A stretch of DNA of 50,109 bases from an uncultured Dorea sp. GTDB lineage: Bacteria; Bacillota; Clostridia; Lachnospirales; Lachnospiraceae. Position 1 is the first letter of the stretch. Each line of letters opens with the position of its first letter. The position numbers and the translations under genes were made by a program. The DNA is taken from positions 1-50,109 of the forward strand of contig CAJTYU010000022.1 of assembly GCA_910584095.1 (NCBI GenBank), read 5' to 3'. Below the pieces are notes generated by a model. That model made no database searches and had not been told where the DNA came from. It worked only from the letters and a program-made list of their open reading frames with translations. Positions 43,908 to 50,109 of this stretch are shown piece after piece.

Positions 43908-43935
43908 ATGACAGGAGTATGAAAGGAGCAGCGTT

Positions 43936-45762
43936 ATGTGTGGAATTGTTGGCTATGTAGGCAGAAGTCAGGCGGCGCCGATTTTGCTGGAGGGACTTGC
44001 AAAGCTGGAATATCGGGGGTATGATTCAGCGGGAATCGCGGTGTATGACGGAAGACAGGTGCAGATGAAAAAAGCGATGGGAAGGCTGAAGGTTTTAAGT
44101 GAATTGACCCATGACGGCGAGCTGATGCCGGGAACGATGGGGATCGGCCATACCCGGTGGGCAACTCATGGAGCGCCGTCGGATACAAATGCACATCCGC
44201 ATTTTAATAAGGATGAAAGCATTGTGGTGGTTCATAACGGAATCATTGAGAATTATCTGAAGTTAAAAAAGCGTCTGGAAGAAAAGAAGTATGAATTTGT
44301 GTCAGAGACAGATACAGAGGTTATTGCGCATCTTTTGGACTACTATTATAAGGGGGATCCCCTTGAGGCAATTACGAAGGTAATGCACCGGATGGAAGGT
44401 TCCTATGCCCTTGGCCTTCTTTTTTCCGATCACCCTGAGGAGATGTATGCGGTCCGTAAGGACAGCCCGCTGATCGTGGGACATACGAAGGATGGAAGCA
44501 TTATTGCGTCGGATGTGCCGGCGGTTTTGAAGTATACCAGAGACGTGGTATTTATTCAAAATGAGGAGATTGTAAAGCTTACAAAGGATAATATGGAGTT
44601 TTACAATATTGACGAGGAGCCGATTGAAAAAGAGCCGACTCATATTGAGTGGGATGTAAATGCGGCAGAGAAGGGCGGATATGAACACTTTATGCTGAAG
44701 GAAATGTATGAGCAGCCGAAAGCGATTTTGGATACATTTTCTCCGAGAATTAAAGACGGCCAGATCGTAATCGAAGAGCTTGGGATGTCTGACGAAGAAA
44801 TGAGGGACATTAAGAAAATTATGATTGTTGCCTGCGGTTCTGCTTATCATGTGGGCATGACGGCTAAGTATGTCTACGAAGGGCTGGCTAGGATCCCGGT
44901 TGAGGTGGATCTGGCATCAGAGTTTCGGTATCGGGATCCAATTATTGAGGAGGGAACGCTTCTTCTGGTGATCAGTCAGTCCGGTGAGACGGCGGATTCT
45001 TTGGCTGCGCTTAGGGAGGCTCAGTCGAAAGGCGGCAGGGTTCTGGGCATTGTAAATGTGGTAGGAAGTTCCATTGCCCGCGAAGCGGATAATGTGATGT
45101 ATACATGGGCGGGACCGGAGATCGCCGTAGCTACTACTAAGGCTTATACGGCGCAGCTGATTGCCCAGTATCTGCTGGCAATGAAGTTTGCGCACGTAAG
45201 GGGGCTGTTAGATGAGGCCAGCCTTGCCGGAATGATCGAGGATCTGAAGAAATTACCGGCACAGGTAGAGATGCTTTTGAATAATAAGAACAGGATTCAG
45301 AGATTTGCCAACCGTTATCTGGCGGCGAAGGATATTTTCTTTATTGGCCGGGGGATCGATCATGCAATTTCTCTGGAAGGTTCTCTCAAGATGAAAGAGA
45401 TTTCCTATGTGCATTCCGAGGCCTATGCAGCGGGCGAGTTAAAGCATGGAACGATTTCCTTGATCGAGGAAGGAACGCTGGTAACGGCAGTGCTTACCCA
45501 GGAGAATCTTTACAAGAAAATGATCAGCAATATGGTAGAGGTCAAGACTAGGGGCGCGTTTGTTATGGCCGTAACTAATGTGGATAACACAGAAGCAGAG
45601 CGGGCTGCAGATTATGTCATATATATTCCAAAAACTAATAAATATTTTACTAATTCACTGGCGATCATTCCGCTGCAGCTATTCGGATACTATGTGGCCG
45701 TAGGAAAGGGCTGTGATGTGGATAAACCGAGAAATCTGGCGAAATCAGTTACGGTTGAGTAG
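43936..45762 (+). CDS. glmS: glutamine--fructose-6-phosphate aminotransferase (isomerizing)
   Basis: A 608-aa enzyme. It starts MCGIVGYVG with the N-terminal nucleophile cysteine C2, and the glutaminase half has GIGHTRWATHG and HNGIIENY. Two SIS domains follow, with ISQSGETADS and a C-terminal KPRNLAKSVTVE. It makes glucosamine-6-phosphate for UDP-GlcNAc, which feeds peptidoglycan and the PglF branch. AAAGGAG lies about 8 nt before the ATG. Only 64 nt separate it from the previous stop, too little for a glmS ribozyme. Confidence 0.96.
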   Translation: MCGIVGYVGRSQAAPILLEGLAKLEYRGYDSAGIAVYDGRQVQMKKAMGRLKVLSELTHDGELMPGTMGIGHTRWATHGAPSDTNAHPHFNKDESIVVVHNGIIENYLKLKKRLEEKKYEFVSETDTEVIAHLLDYYYKGDPLEAITKVMHRMEGSYALGLLFSDHPEEMYAVRKDSPLIVGHTKDGSIIASDVPAVLKYTRDVVFIQNEEIVKLTKDNMEFYNIDEEPIEKEPTHIEWDVNAAEKGGYEHFMLKEMYEQPKAILDTFSPRIKDGQIVIEELGMSDEEMRDIKKIMIVACGSAYHVGMTAKYVYEGLARIPVEVDLASEFRYRDPIIEEGTLLLVISQSGETADSLAALREAQSKGGRVLGIVNVVGSSIAREADNVMYTWAGPEIAVATTKAYTAQLIAQYLLAMKFAHVRGLLDEASLAGMIEDLKKLPAQVEMLLNNKNRIQRFANRYLAAKDIFFIGRGIDHAISLEGSLKMKEISYVHSEAYAAGELKHGTISLIEEGTLVTAVLTQENLYKKMISNMVEVKTRGAFVMAVTNVDNTEAERAADYVIYIPKTNKYFTNSLAIIPLQLFGYYVAVGKGCDVDKPRNLAKSVTVE

Positions 45763-45772
45763 GAGAATAAAA

Positions 45773-46870
45773 ATGAAGTATGATTATTTGGTGGTGGGCG
45801 CGGGTCTGTTTGGCGCTGTATTTGCTCATGAGGCGGCCTGCCGCGGGAAAAGGTGTTTGGTGATTGACAGGCGTCCGCATATTGGCGGTAATGTTTATAC
45901 GGAAGAGATTGAAGGAATCCATGTACACAGATATGGGGCGCATATTTTCCATACCTCGGATCAGGAAGTGTGGGATTATGTCAATCGATTTGCGGAGTTT
46001 AACAATTATATCAATTCCCCGGTGGCTGTGTATAAGGATGAGCTGTATAATCTGCCTTTTAACATGAATACCTTCAGTAAGATGTGGAGTATCCGAACGC
46101 CGCGGGAAGCAAAGGATATCATTGAAAAACAAATTGAAGATCTTGCCATTAGGGAACCTTCGAATCTGGAAGAGCAGGCTCTGTCTTTGGTAGGAAGAGA
46201 TGTTTATGAGAAGCTGATTAAGGGTTATACGGAGAAACAATGGGGAAGGGACTGTAAGGAGCTTCCGGCATTTATTATTCGCAGGCTTCCGCTGCGGTTT
46301 ACGTATGATAATAATTATTTTAACGACCGGTATCAAGGTATTCCTATCGGCGGATACACGGCTATTGTCAGAAAACTTCTAGAGGGAATTGAAGTCCGGA
46401 CAGGAGTAGATTTTCTAGATGAGAGGGAGGAGTATGGGTCTCTTGCCGAGAAGATTATTTATACTGGAATGATTGATGAGTATTATGGTTATCAGATGGG
46501 AGCGCTGGAGTACAGGAGCGTAAGGTTTGAGACAGAGGTGCTTGACTGTGACAACTATCAGGGAAATGCAGTGGTGAATTATACAGATAAAGAGGTTCCG
46601 TATACCCGTATTATTGAGCATAAGCATTTTGAGTTTGGCAGGCAGGAAAAGACTGTGATCTCCAAGGAGTTTTCTTCTGAGTGGACAGTGGGAGATGAAC
46701 CTTATTATCCGGTCAACGACCAGAAAAACAGCGAGCTGTATGCAAAATATCAAGAACTTGCGGCTTGCGAGGGTAATGTGATTTTCGGCGGCCGGCTGGG
46801 AGCCTATAAGTATTATGATATGGATAAGGTGATCCGGGCGGCGTTGGATTTGGTTTTCAATATTTTTTGA
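45773..46870 (+). CDS. glf: UDP-galactopyranose mutase
   Basis: A 365-aa flavoenzyme. YDYLVVGAGLFGAVFAHEA is the FAD-binding start, followed by RPHIGGNVYTEE, YGAHIFHTS and the family-typical EKQWGRDCKELP. It interconverts UDP-galactopyranose and UDP-galactofuranose. Start 45773 follows GGAG and lies 10 nt after glmS; the frame extends back inside glmS to 45713 without a ribosome binding site. It implies galactofuranose in a surface polymer, but no galactofuranosyltransferase is recognised here. Confidence 0.93.
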   Translation: MKYDYLVVGAGLFGAVFAHEAACRGKRCLVIDRRPHIGGNVYTEEIEGIHVHRYGAHIFHTSDQEVWDYVNRFAEFNNYINSPVAVYKDELYNLPFNMNTFSKMWSIRTPREAKDIIEKQIEDLAIREPSNLEEQALSLVGRDVYEKLIKGYTEKQWGRDCKELPAFIIRRLPLRFTYDNNYFNDRYQGIPIGGYTAIVRKLLEGIEVRTGVDFLDEREEYGSLAEKIIYTGMIDEYYGYQMGALEYRSVRFETEVLDCDNYQGNAVVNYTDKEVPYTRIIEHKHFEFGRQEKTVISKEFSSEWTVGDEPYYPVNDQKNSELYAKYQELAACEGNVIFGGRLGAYKYYDMDKVIRAALDLVFNIF

Positions 46871-47003
46871 CGGTTTTATCACAGTTTCAACACAATTTTC
46901 TATTAGACTACAGCATAGAAACAAGAAAGGTATATGAAAGTTTCCGATAGGTTTGAATACAGCAGTATATCGGGGCTTCCAATAATAGAAAGGAGTTTTG
47001 AAA

Positions 47004-48308
47004 ATGGAAAATCAATATAATTATTATAATCCGGGAGAAAATGATAGAAATAATATTTTTGATTCGCAGCCAAGAAATGTATACGGACAGCATGAACCTG
47101 ACGGACAGCCCCCGAAAAGAAGAAAGAAATTGCCCAAAGGAGTTAAGCTTGTTGGAGCGGCAATTATATTTGGCGTAGCTGCCAGCCTTGCGTTTTCAGC
47201 TTCCAATGTGGTTTTAGGCAAATTGACTGGAAATTCCGACGGGCGGCAGATTATTCAAGAGCAGAAGGGAATATCAGATTCCTCTAATATTGAATTAAAA
47301 CATTCGTCTAGTACGGTAATGTCGGATGTATCGGAAGTTGTTCAAAAGAATATGCCTTCTATGGTATCAATTACCAACATGAGCGTGCAGGAGGTCCAGA
47401 GCTTTTTTGGAGGAATACAGCAGCGGGAAAGCGAAAGCGGAGGGACCGGGATTATTATTGGAAAGAATGATTCGGAGCTGTTGATTGTGACAAATAACCA
47501 TGTGGTAGAAGGAGCGCAGACATTAACAGTATCTTTTGTAGACGATACGGCTGTAGAGGCCAGCTTGAAGGGAACGGATCCATCCAAGGATCTAGCGGTT
47601 GTAGCAGTTCCGCTGGACGATATTGAAGCTTCAACTATGAATGCTATTCAGATTATTATCCTTGGGGATTCGAACAGCCTTCAGGTCGGCGAGCCGGTGA
47701 TTGCAATTGGAAACGCTCTTGGGTACGGGCAGTCTGTGACAAAAGGAATTGTATCTGCGTTGAACAGGGATCTGGAGATGGAAGGCTTTGACAGCAAATT
47801 GATTCAGACAGACGCGGCTATTAATCCCGGAAACAGCGGCGGCGCGCTCTTGAATGCCAATGGGGAACTGATTGGAATTAATACAGTTAAGGTAAATGCA
47901 AACGCGGTAGAAGGAATGGGCTATGCAATTCCTATTTCTGATGCAAATGAAGTGATTGAGACGTTGATGAACCGTACGACCCGGGCAAAAGTTCCAGAAA
48001 AGGAACAGGGATATTTGGGAATCCAGGGTGTGGACGTTACTTCGGACAGCGCTCAGATGTACAATATGCCGACAGGAGTTTATATTGCAGAGGTTGTAAG
48101 GAAGGGCGGAGCTGATAAGGCCGGAATTTCAAAAGGAAGCATTATTACAAAGTTCGATGGAATTACTATTGATAGTATGGCGACCCTGCAGGAGCAGCTT
48201 AAATATTTCCGTGCAGGAGAGGAAGTTGAGGTTGTGATACAGGTTCCGGCAAGTAATGGAGAATATGAGGAACAGACAGTAACAGTGACGCTGGGAAAGC
48301 GTTCATAA
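47004..48308 (+). CDS. HtrA/DegP-type serine protease with PDZ domain
   Basis: A 434-aa membrane-anchored protease. A polar, Asn-rich N-terminus and basic PKRRKKLPKG stretch precede one transmembrane helix (about residues 49-71). The trypsin-like domain holds H166 (TNNHVVEG), D196 (SKDLAVV) and S278 (NPGNSGGAL), and one C-terminal PDZ domain (about residues 330-430) is present. It degrades misfolded envelope proteins outside the membrane. Start ATG 47004 follows AGGAG by 8 nt. The upstream gap of 133 nt probably holds its own promoter, but no good -35/-10 pair was found. Confidence 0.92.
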   Translation: MENQYNYYNPGENDRNNIFDSQPRNVYGQHEPDGQPPKRRKKLPKGVKLVGAAIIFGVAASLAFSASNVVLGKLTGNSDGRQIIQEQKGISDSSNIELKHSSSTVMSDVSEVVQKNMPSMVSITNMSVQEVQSFFGGIQQRESESGGTGIIIGKNDSELLIVTNNHVVEGAQTLTVSFVDDTAVEASLKGTDPSKDLAVVAVPLDDIEASTMNAIQIIILGDSNSLQVGEPVIAIGNALGYGQSVTKGIVSALNRDLEMEGFDSKLIQTDAAINPGNSGGALLNANGELIGINTVKVNANAVEGMGYAIPISDANEVIETLMNRTTRAKVPEKEQGYLGIQGVDVTSDSAQMYNMPTGVYIAEVVRKGGADKAGISKGSIITKFDGITIDSMATLQEQLKYFRAGEEVEVVIQVPASNGEYEEQTVTVTLGKRS

Positions 48309-48335
48309 GAAAAAGTTAAAGGAGAAGAAGAAAGT

Positions 48336-49571
48336 ATGTACACATTTGATGAGATCAGGCAGGCTGACAATGAGATAGCGGAGGCAATTCAGAGCGAAAT
48401 GGAAAGACAAAATTCGCATATTGAGCTGATTGCTTCTGAAAATTGGGTGAGCAAAGCTGTTATGGCAGCAATGGGAAGCCCTCTGACCAATAAGTATGCC
48501 GAAGGGTATCCCGGCAAGCGTTATTATGGCGGATGCCAATGTGTGGATGTGGTTGAGAATTTGGCGATTGACCGGGCAAAGGAGCTGTTTGGCTGCGATT
48601 ATGCCAATGTACAGCCGCATTCCGGGGCACAGGCTAACATGGCGGCGTTTTTTGCTATGTTGGAGCCGGGAGATAAGGTCCTGAGTATGAATCTGGATCA
48701 TGGCGGACACTTAAGCCATGGTTCGCCGGTTAATATTTCAGGTAAATATTTTAATATTGTGTCATATGGCGTAAACAATGAAGGCTTTATCGACTATGAT
48801 AAGGTACGTGAAATTGCACTGGCAGAGAAACCGAAGATGATTCTTGCAGGTGCGAGCGCTTATGCACGGACCATCGATTTTAAGAAATTCCGGGAAATTG
48901 CAGATGAGGCAGGCGCATATTTGATGGTGGATATTGCGCATATTGCAGGACTTGTTGCAGCAGATCTTCATCCCAGTCCGATTCCTTATGCAGATGTTGT
49001 GACGACTACTACCCATAAAACTCTGCGCGGTCCGAGAGGAGGATTGATTCTCTGTAACGAAGAGGCTGCAAAGAAGTTTAACTTTAATAAAGCTGTATTT
49101 CCAGGAATACAGGGAGGTCCATTGGAGCATGTGATTGCGGCGAAAGCCGTGTCCTTTAAGGAGGCGCTGCAGCCGGAATTTAAGGCTTATCAGGAGCAGA
49201 TTGTAAAAAATGCGAAAGCCTTATGCAAGGGTCTGATGAACCGGGGCGTGGATATTGTATCCAGCGGTACGGATAATCATTTGATGCTGGTGGATTTAAG
49301 AGGCAGGGAGTTGACGGGCAAGGAACTTGAGAAGCGTTTGGACGATGCGCACATTACATGTAACAAAAATACGGTTCCGAATGATCCAAGATCTCCGTTT
49401 GTTACCAGCGGGGTACGTCTTGGAACACCGGCAGTGACATCAAGAGGAATGGTGGAAGAGGATATGGAGAGAATAGCGGAAGCTATTGCTATGGTTGTAG
49501 AAAGTGAAGAAAATGTTGAGACTGCAAAGTCGATTGTTGCGGAGCTTACAAAAAAATATCCTTTGATTTAG
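48336..49571 (+). CDS. glyA: serine hydroxymethyltransferase
   Basis: A 411-aa PLP enzyme. IELIASENWVSKAV and TNKYAEGYPGKRYYGGC near the N-terminus, MVDIAHIAGLVAA, and TTTTHKTLRGPRGG with the PLP lysine K228 identify it. It makes glycine and 5,10-methylene-tetrahydrofolate from serine. GGAGAAG lies about 10 nt before the ATG. It follows the HtrA gene by 27 nt. Confidence 0.96.
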   Translation: MYTFDEIRQADNEIAEAIQSEMERQNSHIELIASENWVSKAVMAAMGSPLTNKYAEGYPGKRYYGGCQCVDVVENLAIDRAKELFGCDYANVQPHSGAQANMAAFFAMLEPGDKVLSMNLDHGGHLSHGSPVNISGKYFNIVSYGVNNEGFIDYDKVREIALAEKPKMILAGASAYARTIDFKKFREIADEAGAYLMVDIAHIAGLVAADLHPSPIPYADVVTTTTHKTLRGPRGGLILCNEEAAKKFNFNKAVFPGIQGGPLEHVIAAKAVSFKEALQPEFKAYQEQIVKNAKALCKGLMNRGVDIVSSGTDNHLMLVDLRGRELTGKELEKRLDDAHITCNKNTVPNDPRSPFVTSGVRLGTPAVTSRGMVEEDMERIAEAIAMVVESEENVETAKSIVAELTKKYPLI

Positions 49572-49587
49572 ACGTTTTATATAATGG

Positions 49588-49612
49588 GGGCGCTGGCTTT
49601 TGGCCGGCGCCC
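49588..49612 (+). terminator. GC-rich hairpin after glyA
   Basis: GGGCGCTGGC (49588-49597) pairs with GCCGGCGCCC (49603-49612) over a 5-nt loop with one T-G pair. No T-run follows on either strand, so termination is plausible mainly from stem strength. Confidence 0.5.
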
Positions 49613-49641
49613 TATTGCGTATTGATATATTAGAACTCGGA

Positions 49642-49860
49642 TTAATTACAGCATTTTCCAGAATTTTTCCCGTCAAATTCCGGATTGAATGCATAAAAGT
49701 TTTTGCTGTCCAGTCTGTCTTGGACGATCCTGAGACTTTCACCGAATCTTTGATAATGTACGATTTCCCGCTCGCGCAGGAACCGGATCGGGTCGGCTAC
49801 GTCCGGTTCGCTTACCAGACGCAGGATATTATCATAGGTAGTTCTGGCCTTCTGTTCTGC
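49642..49860 (-). pseudogene. cotJC: C-terminal remnant of CotJC-like manganese catalase
   Basis: On the minus strand, about 70 residues including AAEQKARTTYDNILRLVSEP, RFLREREIVHYQRFGESLRI and KNFYAFNPEF match the C-terminus of CotJC/manganese catalase spore-coat proteins, with metal-binding Glu and His in EREIVHYQRFGE. The N-terminal two thirds are missing. The ORF continues upstream to 49992 but reads an unrelated Phe/Tyr/Cys-rich stretch. The remnant suggests a decayed sporulation gene and places the organism among endospore-forming Clostridia. A complete copy may exist elsewhere. Confidence 0.65.
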
Positions 49861-50015
49861 TGCGACCTTGTAAAGACAACAGTAGCAGAAAACCTTGAAA
49901 AAGCGTTGCTTTTTGTGGTACAAGCTGTTTCCTGCTGCGATTTTATAAGAACAAAAATAGAGAAAAAGAAGATGAAACAAGCTATCCTGCATAGTCCCAA
50001 TGTTTTCAGCTCCTA

Positions 50016-50045
50016 AGACGTTCAGAAATGAGCGTCTATTTTTTT
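50016..50045 (+). terminator. hairpin with T-run before last partial gene
   Basis: AGACGTTC (50016-50023) pairs with GAGCGTCT (50030-50037) with one T-G pair, followed by ATTTTTTT. It is a good rho-independent terminator shape lying 30 nt upstream of the last ATG, so it might also act as a leader attenuator. Confidence 0.6.
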
Positions 50046-50074
50046 ACCCAAAACGAAAGGAGAATCATAACATT

Positions 50075-50109
50075 ATGGAAAAAATCTTGAAACGGTTACT
50101 GACAGCGAT
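50075..50109 (+). CDS. start of an unidentified gene (3' end outside window)
   Basis: ATG 50075 follows AAAGGAG (50056-50062) and opens MEKILKRLLTA before the window ends. Eleven codons are too few to identify a family. The spacing of 12 nt is somewhat long. Confidence 0.4.
   Translation, partial: MEKILKRLLTA

Noticed and set aside
46934..47020. 28-codon ORF before the HtrA gene
   Set aside because: The AAAGG site is only 3 nt from its ATG and it runs into the HtrA start; no other support.
1..49571. Many long minus-strand ORFs opposite the genes
   Set aside because: They mirror + strand genes, lack ribosome binding sites and known domains, and fit shadow frames of coding DNA.

Overview
The window looks like a chromosomal stretch from a low-GC, endospore-forming Clostridia genome, most likely Lachnospiraceae. 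The reasons are strong AGGAGG-type ribosome binding sites, frequent GTG/TTG starts, GBS-Bsp-like repeat surface proteins, paired LytR-CpsA-Psr proteins and a CotJC-like spore-coat remnant. The genus cannot be fixed from sequence alone. All intact genes lie on the + strand, and no rRNA, tRNA, CRISPR array or insertion sequence was seen.

Layout. (1) 1-13.3 kb: a visibly AT-rich, serotype-like polysaccharide cassette. It holds a methyltransferase tail, two P-loop kinase-like proteins (one fused to a nucleotidyltransferase-like domain), a chain-length (Wzz-like) protein with a degenerate kinase tail, a Wzy-like polymerase, an MVF-family flippase, PglF/PglE/PglC-like enzymes that should make and load a 4-amino-4,6-dideoxy-HexNAc, a PglA-like glycosyltransferase and a DUF6077-like membrane protein present as two ORFs. 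(2) 13.4-15.8 kb: UDP-glucose dehydrogenase and UDP-glucuronate 4-epimerase, giving uronic acid donors. (3) 15.8-20.8 kb: an insertion-like segment. It has a self-contained 59-aa gene (promoter, strong RBS, terminator), then a two-gene operon of a 1146-aa protein with an HExxH...ExxSD zincin signature and an FRG-domain protein. This pair is the best candidate for an undescribed system, possibly defensive. (4) 20.8-34.3 kb: two large secreted proteins, each with eight alternating GBS-Bsp-like repeats. One ends in an L,D-transpeptidase; the other has an N-terminal transglutaminase-like domain and a C-terminal NlpC/P60 domain. Between them lie a MerR-methyltransferase fusion and the complete dTDP-L-rhamnose set rfbA-rfbB-rfbD-rfbC.

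(5) 34.4-43.9 kb: rhamnan-type family 2 glycosyltransferases, a long WbaP/CpsE-type initiating transferase, two LytR-CpsA-Psr ligases flanking another glycosyltransferase, and a cohesin-like membrane protein. (6) 43.9-50.1 kb: housekeeping and envelope genes glmS, glf, an HtrA-type protease and glyA, then a minus-strand remnant of a CotJC-like manganese catalase and the first codons of one more gene.

Together the genes describe nucleotide-sugar supply (rhamnose, uronic acids, amino-deoxy sugar, galactofuranose, glucosamine-6-P), two separate lipid-linked initiation steps, assembly and flipping, attachment to peptidoglycan by LCP proteins, and wall-remodelling surface enzymes. The AT-rich HExxH/FRG pair interrupts this theme.
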